Shown here piece by piece: positions 34,556 to 42,393 of a DNA stretch of 64,000 bases; the stretch's first letter is position 1; the number at the start of each line of letters is the position of its first letter. The translations under genes were made by a program, and so were the position numbers. The notes under the pieces were generated by a model, which saw only the letters and a program-made list of their open reading frames with translations, ran no database searches and was not told the DNA's origin. The stretch is from CAYTSA01 sp964440345 (lineage in GTDB: Bacteria > Desulfobacterota > Desulfovibrionia > Desulfovibrionales > Desulfovibrionaceae), in NCBI GenBank assembly GCA_964440345.1, contig CAYTSA010000002.1:1-64000 (forward strand). Direction: 5' to 3'.

Positions 34556-34673
34556 AGAGCATTTCACAGTTGAAATGCTCTGCGAGGATTTGCTTGCAAA
34601 TCATTGCCGTGAATTGTTTGTAGACGGGCTTTGCCCGGCGTAATGCAAGCATTTCAATCGTTAAATGCGATAG
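34556..34673 (+). repeat. Dispersed intergenic repeat, copy 1
   Basis: The element begins with a perfect palindrome (AGAGCATTTCA-CAGT-TGAAATGCTCT, 34556-34581), continues with TTTGTAGACGGGCTTTGCCCGGCGTAATGCAAG and ends GCATTTCAATCGTTAAATGC-GATAG. Most of the second half is nearly identical to 62072-62145. It carries no reading frame. Confidence 0.75.
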
Positions 34674-34898
34674 GAGGAATCAGAAAGCGTGATGTGCAAC
34701 GGATGCAGACCGCCGGAAGGGGTATCCACAGAGGGACGAGCGCATCAAGCAGTGCTTCATCCGTTTCGTTGGAAGATAGGGCCGCGGCATGAAAAATATC
34801 TTACCCAGGCATTACAAAACGGTTATTACCGAGAGTTGAACAATGGGGCGCAGTGCAACCATAGTATCCGTGGGGCGTGTAAAACAAATCTGTTGACA

Positions 34899-34941
34899 AG
34901 ACTTCTGGGTAATTCCCAGGATGGAAATTACCCAGAAGTCT
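34899..34941. other. Perfect 16-bp hairpin downstream of a solute-binding protein gene
   Basis: AGACTTCTGGGTAATT at 34899-34914 and its exact complement at 34926-34941 flank an 11-base loop. It lies 34 bases past the stop of the minus-strand gene at 34975. There is no T-run after it on either strand, so it may act as an mRNA 3'-end stabiliser rather than an intrinsic terminator. Confidence 0.6.
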
Positions 34942-34974
34942 CCATTTACTACCTTTGCAGCGGGCTATGCAGGG

Positions 34975-35694
34975 CTATTTAATCTTGCCTTCCGCGCGCA
35001 GGGCTTTCAGGTGCTCGCCAAAGGTTTTAGCCCACTTTGCGCTATGCTCGCCCTTGGCCTTGCTGAAGCCTGCGTACATCTTGCCTTCTGAAACCACGTA
35101 GTTTTGAATCTCAAAGGCGTCAGTCAGCCCCAGGCTGGGGGTCACAGTTTCGAGCACCAGTTCGTTGATGACTGCTGCGTCAGTGCGGCCATTGGCCTGT
35201 TTCTTCAGAACAGAATCGTTGTCGGTGGCGGCGTCTTTGGTAAAAATGTCTGAATTATCAAAATCGTCGCCATAGGCATAGCCATCGACAACTCCAACTG
35301 TTTTGCCCTTCAGGTCTTCCAGGCTGTTGACTGTCACGCCGGAGCCTTTGGCGGTAACGATGACGTTTTTTTCCAGACTGAGGTGTTCGTCCGGAAAGAC
35401 CAGAAATGCTTCGCGCTCCTCAGTGCGAAACAGGGAAAAGATGGCGTCGGCCTCGCCGTTTTTGACCATGGACATGGCGCGGTTCCAGGGTACGTCCACA
35501 AAGTTCGGCTCACACCCCGCCCGTTCGCAGACCAGCCGAATGGCGTCCACGTCAATGCCCTTGAAAGCGCCGGCTTCCGTGTACTCATACGGCTCGTAGC
35601 TTTCCATGACAAACGTCAGGCTTTCAGCCCCAGCCGCCGGGACGCAATACAGCGCCATCATCACAAGTAAAACAATAATCCTGCGCATCTTCAT
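34975..35694 (-). CDS. Amino-acid-type periplasmic solute-binding protein (SBP_bac_3)
   Basis: The 239-residue protein has a Sec signal peptide (KMRRIIVLLVMMALYCVPAAGA-E) and a family-3 domain: FVMESYEPYEYTEAGAFKGIDVDAIRLV, DVPWNRAMSMVKNGEADAIF, LEDLKGKTVGVVDGYAYG, and a C-terminal WAKTFGEHLKALRAEGKI. I chose the ATG at 35694: an AAAGGAG lies 7-8 bases upstream, whereas the ATG at 35700 would touch it. No transporter genes are adjacent. The DV-PW-RA..M pattern is shared with the binding protein at 16961-17713; such subfamilies often serve as sensor or chemoreceptor partners as well as importers. Confidence 0.87.
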   Translation of the reverse strand: MKMRRIIVLLVMMALYCVPAAGAESLTFVMESYEPYEYTEAGAFKGIDVDAIRLVCERAGCEPNFVDVPWNRAMSMVKNGEADAIFSLFRTEEREAFLVFPDEHLSLEKNVIVTAKGSGVTVNSLEDLKGKTVGVVDGYAYGDDFDNSDIFTKDAATDNDSVLKKQANGRTDAAVINELVLETVTPSLGLTDAFEIQNYVVSEGKMYAGFSKAKGEHSAKWAKTFGEHLKALRAEGKIK

Positions 35695-35822
35695 ATGCAT
35701 TCTCCTTTGCACATAGTGTTGTATGGAGGCCCGGAATACCATACTTTTTTCGTCAGCACTGTTGCAATTGGATAACGATCTCTTGCCTCACGGGAAAATC
35801 ATGGCCACTTCAGCCGGGGCGC

Positions 35823-35837
35823 TGGCACAGACCCTGC
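35823..35837 (+). promoter_or_regulatory. Sigma54 (RpoN) promoter of the radical SAM/WcbI operon
   Basis: TGGCAC at 35823-35828, five bases, then CTGC at 35834-35837 put the GG and GC pairs exactly 12 bases apart. It lies 64 bases upstream of the radical SAM gene start. Both the sequence (TGGCAC-N5-CTGC) and the distance closely match the flgE promoter at 4865-4879. Confidence 0.75.
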
Positions 35838-35901
35838 ACTTCTCAGTCCAACGTCAAAAGGCTGACCACAGAGAACCGAAACATTCTTCACAGGAGACTC
35901 C

Positions 35902-36951
35902 ATGGAAATCCTGCACCGCACCAAACTCCAGAACGCCACCCTGGCCCAGTTGTATGCTTCCGCCAATGTGCAGAACATAGATTCCTACCCAGTGCGCATA
36001 CAGATACTGCCCACCTACCGCTGCAACTATCGTTGCGCCATGTGCTTTCAGAGCCACGACCTGCACGCCGAAGGCGCGCACATGGACTGGGCGCTGGTCC
36101 AGGCCCTGGAGCCGGTCATGCACTTTGCGGCGGAGGTCTATCTGACAGGCGGGGAGCCGCTGCTCTATCCCCATTTCGAGAGCCTGGTGGACCAGGCCAA
36201 CCGCTGCAATTGCCTGGTCTCCATGTCCACCAACGGGGCGCTGCTGAAAGACCGGGCCGCCGGCTTTTGTCTGGAGCGCATGGTGATGGTCAAAATATCC
36301 ATAGACGCGGCGTCGCCCACGACATATGCAAAGATTCGCAAAGGCGGGAACTTCGTCAACACGGTGCGGCATATCGCCGCATTTGCCGAGGCCCGATCAA
36401 AACGAAGCCACGGTCCGGCGCTCGGTTTCGGCTTTGTGGCCATGCGCTCGAACATTAAGGAGCTGCCGCGGCTGGTGGCCCTGGCTCACAGCTTGGGCGT
36501 GGAGACCATCCGCGTGGCCCACATGTACACCTTTGGTCTGCACGGAGACTTGAGCCACGAGTCCCTCTATTACCACCAGGAACTCTCTGACGACATGATG
36601 TCCAAAGCGGCGGCCATGGCCAAAAAAATGGGCGTCAGCCTGCAGATGCCCAGCCTGTTCAACGCGCATTTCCAGCCAGACAACGCCAGCGTGAACGTGT
36701 ACGAGAACGCCGTCTGCCAGGACCCCTGGCGCTATGTGCAGGTGGGGCCGCTGGGCGAAATATTCCTGTGCTGCGGCGAAGGCTCGGAAATGGGCAATAT
36801 GAGCGAGCAGGGCTTTGACGCTGTGTGGAACAACCCGCGCTACCACCGCGTGCGGCGCATGATCAACACAGGCAACGAGCCGCCGGAATGCGCCAACTGC
36901 AAGCTCTACAAACGCTCCAACACCAAAGAAAAGTGTTTTGTGGCCGCGTGA
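35902..36951 (+). CDS. Radical SAM protein with SPASM/twitch-type C-terminus
   Basis: The 349-residue protein has the radical SAM cluster site C41-X3-C45-X2-C48 (RCNYRCAMC), a GGEP motif (YLTGGEPLLYP, near residue 83), and a C-terminal cysteine region (FLCCGEGSEMGN..., then C-A-N-C and a final K-C) like that of SPASM proteins, which bind extra iron-sulphur clusters. Such enzymes cut S-adenosylmethionine to start radical chemistry on peptides, sugars or cofactors. The substrate is not evident; no small precursor-peptide gene is visible upstream. The ATG has an AGGAGA site. Its last four bases overlap the start of the WcbI-like gene, so the two are coupled, and a sigma54 promoter precedes them. 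Confidence 0.87.
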   Translation: MEILHRTKLQNATLAQLYASANVQNIDSYPVRIQILPTYRCNYRCAMCFQSHDLHAEGAHMDWALVQALEPVMHFAAEVYLTGGEPLLYPHFESLVDQANRCNCLVSMSTNGALLKDRAAGFCLERMVMVKISIDAASPTTYAKIRKGGNFVNTVRHIAAFAEARSKRSHGPALGFGFVAMRSNIKELPRLVALAHSLGVETIRVAHMYTFGLHGDLSHESLYYHQELSDDMMSKAAAMAKKMGVSLQMPSLFNAHFQPDNASVNVYENAVCQDPWRYVQVGPLGEIFLCCGEGSEMGNMSEQGFDAVWNNPRYHRVRRMINTGNEPPECANCKLYKRSNTKEKCFVAA

Positions 36952-37817
36952 CGCGTAAACCGCTTTGCATATCCTACGCCAACTGCCAGGGCCGGGCGGT
37001 CCTGCAGCTTTTGGCGCAAAGCCCGGCCTTCAGCCGCGCGTTTGACTGCGTTGCGCTCATCAACTGGGAACGTCCGCAGCTGCGGCAGGAGCTGTTCGAC
37101 CGCTGCGGCCTGCTGCTGCACCAATATCTGCCCCCGGAATGGGGCGAACACTCCACCCAGGCAGTCCTGCAGCGGCTGCCCCAGGACTGCCCGACCATCA
37201 GCTTTGCCTACCAGTACTGCACATTTTTGTGGCCCATGCATGAAAAATCCGCCAACACCCTGGTGGCGCCGCAATTCCCGGGCGAGCGGCACTTCTACCG
37301 CGACACCGTGCTGGAGCGGCTGACGCAGACCGACCTTCCGCCGGCAGTCGCAGCCCGGGCTTACGCCAATATGGACCTGGCCGAAGCCGTGGACTTGCAC
37401 CAGATATACAACAGCTGCATGCAGCGGCAACGGTCCAAAGAAAAGCACACGGACATACGTGGGACTGATTTTGTGGAGCGCTTGTTCGCCAAACGCAGGC
37501 TTTTCACCACCGTGCGCCACCCGGACGCGCCCTTGTATGCGCACCTGGCCAACCAGATACTGCGGCTGCTCGATTTACCGCCCCTGCGCAGCAGAGATGT
37601 TGCGGCGGCCGGTCCCTTTTATGGGACGCCGTACGAACACCCTGTGCACCCCTCGGTGAAGCGTTTCTTCGGCCTCTTCTGGGCGGACGAGTCCTCGCGC
37701 TACACCATTTGGGACAGCTCCTTCACCTTCGAAGAATACGCCGCCGACTATGTGGCCTTTCGCAGGCTGGAAACGGCCATGGCCCGCCGTCTGGCCGGCC
37801 GCCAAGTCCTGGCCTGA
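36948..37817 (+). CDS. WcbI-like polysaccharide biosynthesis protein
   Basis: The 289-residue protein begins KPLCISYANCQG, the glycine/cysteine-containing turn of the WcbI family, followed by FDCVALINWERP, LLLHQYLPPEW, then FAYQYCTFLWPMHEK and a C-terminal HPVHPSVKRFFGL. WcbI of Burkholderia capsule loci binds coenzyme A and is thought to acylate or otherwise modify a polysaccharide. I chose the GTG at 36948 because it makes a GTGA overlap with the radical SAM stop; the frame stays open further upstream inside that gene. Together with its partner it may modify a surface glycan. Confidence 0.75.
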   Translation: MTRKPLCISYANCQGRAVLQLLAQSPAFSRAFDCVALINWERPQLRQELFDRCGLLLHQYLPPEWGEHSTQAVLQRLPQDCPTISFAYQYCTFLWPMHEKSANTLVAPQFPGERHFYRDTVLERLTQTDLPPAVAARAYANMDLAEAVDLHQIYNSCMQRQRSKEKHTDIRGTDFVERLFAKRRLFTTVRHPDAPLYAHLANQILRLLDLPPLRSRDVAAAGPFYGTPYEHPVHPSVKRFFGLFWADESSRYTIWDSSFTFEEYAADYVAFRRLETAMARRLAGRQVLA

Positions 37818-37929
37818 AATCAGCTAATCCGCCCTTCACCTTCGGCGCTCCTTCTGATATCTGTTGACGAACGAGCAACCTGTTACAAGCGCGGATGCGG
37901 CCAGGCCGTCTCCGCTATCTATACACGAC

Positions 37930-38421
37930 ATGAACATTCTGGACGTCATTTTCGCAGTTATCGTGGGATATTTTCTTGTACGCGGCATACTTCGGGGCTT
38001 TATCGTGGAGACGGCCACCCTGGCCGGCGCTGTGGGCGGTTTTTTCCTGGCCAACCAATACCACCAGGCCCTGCTGCCGTACATCCAAAAGGGAATCTCC
38101 AAACCTGGCGTGGCCGGCGTGGTTTCTTACCTGATCATTTTCGTTTCCTGCGTGGTGCTGGTCACCCTGGCGGCCACCGCCGTCAAGCGGGTGCTCACAG
38201 TCAGCTTTGCGGCCATGGCCGACCGGCTGGCCGGCGGCCTATTTGGCCTGGCCAAGGGCGGGCTCATCTGCTGCATCATCCTCATGCTTGCCTTGCGCTT
38301 TTTCCCGGACGCCAACTTTGTAACCCAATCGCAGTCTGCTCCTTATCTGGAGTCGGTAAGTTTGTATCTGAAAAAATTCCTGCCTGACGACATTTCTAAA
38401 CATGTAGAAAGAACACAATGA
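37930..38421 (+). CDS. CvpA-family membrane protein
   Basis: The 163-residue protein has four membrane helices with the CvpA pattern: MNILDVIFAVIVGYFLVRGILRGFIVE at the start, LAGAVGGFFLA, VSYLIIFVSCVVLVTLAA and ADRLAGGLFGLAKGGLICCI. CvpA is named for colicin V production and appears to influence envelope integrity; its molecular action is unclear. The ATG at 37930 begins the conserved part although it lacks a ribosome site; an in-frame TTG at 37864 is the alternative. The stop overlaps the mazG start by four bases (ATGA), so the two are coupled. Confidence 0.88.
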   Translation: MNILDVIFAVIVGYFLVRGILRGFIVETATLAGAVGGFFLANQYHQALLPYIQKGISKPGVAGVVSYLIIFVSCVVLVTLAATAVKRVLTVSFAAMADRLAGGLFGLAKGGLICCIILMLALRFFPDANFVTQSQSAPYLESVSLYLKKFLPDDISKHVERTQ

Positions 38422-39197
38422 GCACATCCGTAGACAAAGTCCTCGACGTCATAAGCGCCCTGCTGGGGCCGGACGGTTGCCCCTGGGACCGCAAGCAGAC
38501 CCCGGAAACCCTGTGCGACTACGTCATTGAAGAAGCTTTTGAGCTGGTGGAGGCCATCCGCGCCGGCGACGCCGCCGAAGCCGCCGAGGAGCTGGGCGAC
38601 CTGTTCTTCTTGCTGCTCTTCATCGCCCGGCTGTACGAGGACCAGGGCGACTTCACCCTGAACGAGTCCATGCAGGCCAACGCCGCCAAGATGATTCGCC
38701 GCCATCCGCACGTTTTTGCAGAAGAACAGCTGCACAGCCAGGACGAGCTGTTCCAAAACTGGGAACGCATCAAGCGCCAGGAAAAAGCTGACAAAGACGG
38801 GCCCAAGGGCGTGTTCGACTCCCTGCCCAAAGGCTTGCCCCCCCTGCTCAAAGCCTACCGCATCAACTCCAAGGCCGCGCGAACCGGCTTCACCTGGCAA
38901 GACGACGCCCAGGTGGCCGGCCAGTTGCACGCGGAATGGGACGAATGGCAGCAAGCCTTGGCCAGCGACAACCAGAAAGACATCGAAGCAGAATTCGGCG
39001 ACTACCTTTTCACCCTGGTGGAGCTGGCCCGCCGCCGCGGCATAAAGCCCAACGCCGCCCTGGACAAGGCCAATATCAAATTTCTCCGCCGTTTCGCCGC
39101 CATGGAGCAAATGGCCCGGGACAACGGCCAGGACCTGGCGGACCTGGACCTTTCCGCCATGAACGACCTGTGGCGGCAGGTCAAAGCGGCGGAATAG
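38418..39197 (+). CDS. mazG: Nucleoside triphosphate pyrophosphohydrolase MazG
   Basis: The 259-residue protein contains two MazG domains. The first has CPWDRKQTPETLCDYVIEEAFELVEAI and EELGDLFFLLLFIAR, with the EEXXE and EXXD metal-binding residues. The second has EWDEWQQAL..DNQKDIEAEFGDYLFTLVELAR and LDKANIKFLRRF at the end. MazG hydrolyses NTPs to NMPs and pyrophosphate, removing damaged nucleotides and lowering ppGpp in some bacteria. The length fits the E. coli type. It is coupled to cvpA by a 4-base overlap. Confidence 0.95.
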   Translation: MSTSVDKVLDVISALLGPDGCPWDRKQTPETLCDYVIEEAFELVEAIRAGDAAEAAEELGDLFFLLLFIARLYEDQGDFTLNESMQANAAKMIRRHPHVFAEEQLHSQDELFQNWERIKRQEKADKDGPKGVFDSLPKGLPPLLKAYRINSKAARTGFTWQDDAQVAGQLHAEWDEWQQALASDNQKDIEAEFGDYLFTLVELARRRGIKPNAALDKANIKFLRRFAAMEQMARDNGQDLADLDLSAMNDLWRQVKAAE

Positions 39198-39928
39198 GCA
39201 GGCGTTTTAAGAGTCCGTTTTTGCAGCTAGAGCAGACAGGGCGTAAACTTGAAAGAACTTTTATGAAAGCTGATGTGATGGGCCCGTCTTCCTAATAACG
39301 GCATCATAGTGCCAGGTATTGTAATTCCGCAATAACCAAAAAAAGGAGGACAGGTCCATCACATCAGCCTTCGCGGGGGGTGACAGTAGGGGTAAGGCGG
39401 AGGCCACAACACTTGAAATCAAGCGCAACACAGCTATTTCTTGGATACAATTTTCTCAGAGACCTCGACTTTACTGACAGATGTGGGAGCTTCGGAGCAG
39501 AGGGTATAGCCACATACTTTTTATACCAAAAGTACATATTAAATAGTTCAACTAAACGTATTACTGTATAGCGGTTGAACTTGTAATGCAATTAACGCTT
39601 TCTGGCGGCATTATTTAAAATGCATTGCATTTGATTGCCGGCCTAAAAGCGGTGTTGGCGTTCTCTACACATACAACATAAGGCATTTTTTATGCTTGAT
39701 GTGGATAGACGCTTTCATTTTTTAGCTCCTGAATAAAATATTCCGACAACAGTATTCCCCTTCTCCTCCATGCCCGCCGACCCTGATCGCAGAGCAAAAC
39801 CCGAAAAACCGCTCCGGCTGCTGCAGGAATATGTGAGGAAACAGGGGGCGCCATACTATTTTTCTTGAAAGCGAACCTGCAAGGCGCCCGCCTTGACCAG
39901 CCCTCGCCCTGCAGTATACGCATGCACC
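39198..39928. other. Intergenic region with an inverted repeat
   Basis: This 731-base gap is AT-rich from about 39480 to 39850 and holds no gene I can support. GCTGATGTGATGG at 39269-39281 is inverted exactly at 39356-39368. Immediately after it a CCTTCGCGGGGGGTGAC segment (39367-39383) resembles the ends of the MITE-like element at 42761-42872. The gap ends with a possible TTGACC/TATACG promoter (39893-39920) very close to the next start codon. Confidence 0.5.
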
Positions 39929-40912
39929 ATGCCGCGACCTTTACGCAGGGAATTTTACGGCGCCTGGTGCTGGGCCGCCAACCAGGCACGGCGGGGCGAG
40001 GCCGTGTTTGCCGACGACGCCGACCGGGAAACGTTTCTGGATATACTGGGCCAGTGCTGCCGCATGTGGCGCGTGAAAATTGCCGCCTGGTGCCTGCCCG
40101 TCACCCGCTACGAGCTGCTGCTGCACACGCCGGAGCCCAACTTGTCACAGTTCATGCGCCACCTGAACGGCGTCTACAGCCAGCGCGTGAACCGCCGCCG
40201 CGACAAGGACGGCTCCGTGTTCAAGGGCCGGTACAAGGCTGTGCTCATAGAGCCCGGCCCGCTGCTGATTCAGGCTGTTTTGTATGTGCACGCCGCGGCG
40301 GTGCGCGACGGCGCCGCCCAACAGGCCGACGGCTATCCCTGGTCTAGCCACGCCGCCTACATTTCGAAAGACATATCACAAAAATGGATGTATACTGCTT
40401 ATACCTTAGCTCAAGCGGACAGTTCCCGGCCGGACCGGGCCAGAGCGCTTTTTGCGGACATGGCCGGGCGGCCGGAGGCAGCAGAGCCGCCTGAAAACAG
40501 GGTAGCCGCAGTCCTGGGCGGCAAAAAGCTGCCCCTGGCCATTGGCTCGGAGGAGTTTCGGGTCCGGGTCAACAATGGCGAAGGGCTTGGCGAACCTTCT
40601 GTGCTTCAGAAACCGCCGTCGGTCCCGGCCAGGGAACGGGTGGTCAAAACCGTGCTGGAGGTCTACGGCGTCAGCGAATCGGACTTGCGCCGCTCAGTGC
40701 GGGGCCAGCTCAATGAGCCGCGGGCGGCAGTGGCCTGGCTGTTGCGTATGGTCCGTGGCGACAGCCTGAAGGAAATAGCCGCGCGGCTGGAAATGGGCGC
40801 AGCAAGCAGCGCCAGCTCGGCCAAGCGCCGCATGGACACACTGCTTCTAACGGACGAGAACGTTCGCAACCGTTTGGAAAAGATGCGCAAACGACTAAAC
40901 ACTGAGGACTAG
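39929..40912 (+). CDS. RAYT-like (REP-associated transposase family) protein lacking the HUH site
   Basis: The 327-residue protein aligns with the Y1-type RAYT family: MPRPLRREFYGAW, VFADDADRETFLDILGQ, HTPEPNLSQFMRHLNGVYSQR.NRR, VFKGRYKAVLIE and YPWSSHAAY. The C-terminal third is the DnaA-like helix-turn-helix often found in these proteins (VVKTVLEVYGVSESDLRRS...AVAWLLRMVRGDSLKEIAARL). The catalytic NHYHLL motif is replaced by TRYELLL, and the upstream YHVT..RGN by CWAANQARRGE, so both HUH histidines are gone. It is probably a DNA-binding protein derived from a transposase. The start at 39929 matches the family start but has no ribosome site. The next gene begins 40 bases downstream. Confidence 0.8.
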   Translation: MPRPLRREFYGAWCWAANQARRGEAVFADDADRETFLDILGQCCRMWRVKIAAWCLPVTRYELLLHTPEPNLSQFMRHLNGVYSQRVNRRRDKDGSVFKGRYKAVLIEPGPLLIQAVLYVHAAAVRDGAAQQADGYPWSSHAAYISKDISQKWMYTAYTLAQADSSRPDRARALFADMAGRPEAAEPPENRVAAVLGGKKLPLAIGSEEFRVRVNNGEGLGEPSVLQKPPSVPARERVVKTVLEVYGVSESDLRRSVRGQLNEPRAAVAWLLRMVRGDSLKEIAARLEMGAASSASSAKRRMDTLLLTDENVRNRLEKMRKRLNTED

Positions 40913-40952
40913 CCTTTTGAACGAACTTGACGACGCGACGCAAGGAGCCTCC

Positions 40953-41561
40953 ATGGAGCCAAATCTTCGCATCGGCCATCTGTTTTCCCGGGGCTGGCGC
41001 TCATTCAAAACCCGCCCCTGGCTCATGATGGGCGTTTTTGTTACCTACACTGCGTTTTCAGGGCTACTTTCGTCTGCGCGGGGAGAAGCACAAATCCTCG
41101 GACTGGTCTGGTTGCTCGTCTCCGGCCCGTTAATGGCAGGCATGTACTACACCGGACTGCACGTAGTCCGCGGGGACAAAGCCCGGTTCGACATGTTGCT
41201 GGCCGGCTTCCGGCGCTTTTTCTCGCTAGTACTGATATCCATGCTGTACTATGTACTCAGTTTTATTGGTTTTATCCTGCTCGTCATTCCCGGTATTATC
41301 GTCAGCATCGCCTTTGCTCCGGTTTTCCTATTGGCCCTCGAAAGCGAGTTAAGTCCTTTTGAATGCTTTGACATCTCATGGAAACTGACCAAAGGCTATA
41401 AATTCGACCTCTTTTTACTGGCCGTGGTCACGACCCTGTTCGTCCTGCTCGGTTTTTTGGCCCTGGGCGTGGGAATCATACTCACCGGCGCAGTGTCCGT
41501 ATGCATTTACACCGCGGCCTACGATGAACTGACGCAAAACTACAAGACGGAGGCGGCATGA
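40953..41561 (+). CDS. Multi-helix membrane protein, first of a tandem pair
   Basis: The 202-residue protein starts with an amphipathic IGHLFSRGWRSFKTRPWLMMG, then about five membrane helices, including a conserved SWKLTKGYKFDLFLLAVV turn and a C-terminal VCIYTAAYDELTQ. This resembles the DUF975/YciC-like group of uncharacterised bacterial membrane proteins. The ATG at 40953 has an AAGGAG site; a TTG at 40917 is upstream. Its stop overlaps the start of the next gene (ATGA). The two proteins share start and end motifs, so they arose by duplication and may form a heteromer. No function is known to me. Confidence 0.7.
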   Translation: MEPNLRIGHLFSRGWRSFKTRPWLMMGVFVTYTAFSGLLSSARGEAQILGLVWLLVSGPLMAGMYYTGLHVVRGDKARFDMLLAGFRRFFSLVLISMLYYVLSFIGFILLVIPGIIVSIAFAPVFLLALESELSPFECFDISWKLTKGYKFDLFLLAVVTTLFVLLGFLALGVGIILTGAVSVCIYTAAYDELTQNYKTEAA

Positions 41562-42367
41562 ACGCAAATCTTTCCATCTCCCACGTTTTCGGCCGTGCCT
41601 GGCAGGCCTTCAAGGCGCAGCCGACCCTTCTCCTGGGCGGTTTTTTGGGTATATTTGTTTTTTCCTTTGTACTCATCCTGGGACTTCTTATGGTTGTTGC
41701 CTTGTGCATGGGCGCCTCCATCGGGGTGGGGCAATTGCTCGGCCTTTTCTCTGGCGGCGCAGCCGCCCAGTCCATCCCGCCCCAGCTGCTCATGGGCGCG
41801 CCGCCGTTCACCTGCATCGCGGCGGGCGTTGTCTACATGATCGCCATGATCGTGGTCATCAACCTGCTCAGCCTGGGCATGATAAAGGTCGGCCTGTCTG
41901 CGGCCCGGCACGGAAGCGCAGACTTTGAAGACATCAAGCGGCCCTTCATGCGGCTGGGCCCGGTGGTCGGGGTGGTGCTGTTGGAGACTCTTATTTTCAT
42001 GGGCGTCATGGGCCTGACGGCCGCGCTGGCGGCCATTCTGGCGCCCATTGGGCTGGGTATCGCCGCGCCCATTCTGGGGCTGATCAGCTTCGTCGTCATG
42101 GTGGTGCTGATGATCGGGCTGGCGCCGGCCATGCTGCTGGTGCTGGAGTACGAGGAGTTCAGCATCACGGACAATCTGCGGGCGTCCTGGGCGCTGACCA
42201 AAGGCTCCAAGGGCAAGCTGTTTCTGCTCTGGGTTCTGGTTGCGTTGCTGTCAATCCCGTTCAACCTGATCCCCTACGGCATTGGCGCGCTGCTCTACAG
42301 CCCCTATGCCGTGTGCGTCTTTGCTGTGGCCTACGATGAGCTGGTGCTGGCGGTGAAGGAAGAGTGA
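41558..42367 (+). CDS. Multi-helix membrane protein, second of a tandem pair
   Basis: The 269-residue protein is a longer paralogue of the upstream gene: it starts ISHVFGRAWQAFKAQP, has about six membrane helices rich in Gly, Ala and Val, keeps SWALTKGSKGKLFLLWVLV, and ends AVCVFAVAYDELVLA. The additional length is an extra helical hairpin in the middle (residues about 45-100). Translation is coupled to the first gene by a 4-base overlap. I cannot assign a function; the pair follows the RAYT-like gene on the same strand and might be cotranscribed with it. Confidence 0.7.
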   Translation: MNANLSISHVFGRAWQAFKAQPTLLLGGFLGIFVFSFVLILGLLMVVALCMGASIGVGQLLGLFSGGAAAQSIPPQLLMGAPPFTCIAAGVVYMIAMIVVINLLSLGMIKVGLSAARHGSADFEDIKRPFMRLGPVVGVVLLETLIFMGVMGLTAALAAILAPIGLGIAAPILGLISFVVMVVLMIGLAPAMLLVLEYEEFSITDNLRASWALTKGSKGKLFLLWVLVALLSIPFNLIPYGIGALLYSPYAVCVFAVAYDELVLAVKEE

Positions 42368-42393
42368 GGGGGGAAGGTGTGAGAAGTGAAAGA

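Larger units (their letters stand above)
34412..34974. other. Intergenic region with repeats and hairpins upstream of fliR
   Basis: This 563-base gap holds a minus-strand terminator (34518-34548), a dispersed repeat (34556-34673) and a perfect hairpin (34899-34941), all listed separately. The promoter of the flagellar operon should lie in 34412-34517, but I find no sigma54-type or convincing sigma70-type pair there. A 97-codon plus-strand frame at 34689-34982 has no family resemblance. Confidence 0.5.

Noticed and set aside
34689..34982. 97-codon plus-strand frame between a dispersed repeat and a solute-binding protein gene
   Set aside because: It has an upstream AGGAGG but at poor spacing, crosses a perfect hairpin, and shows no protein-like composition or family match.
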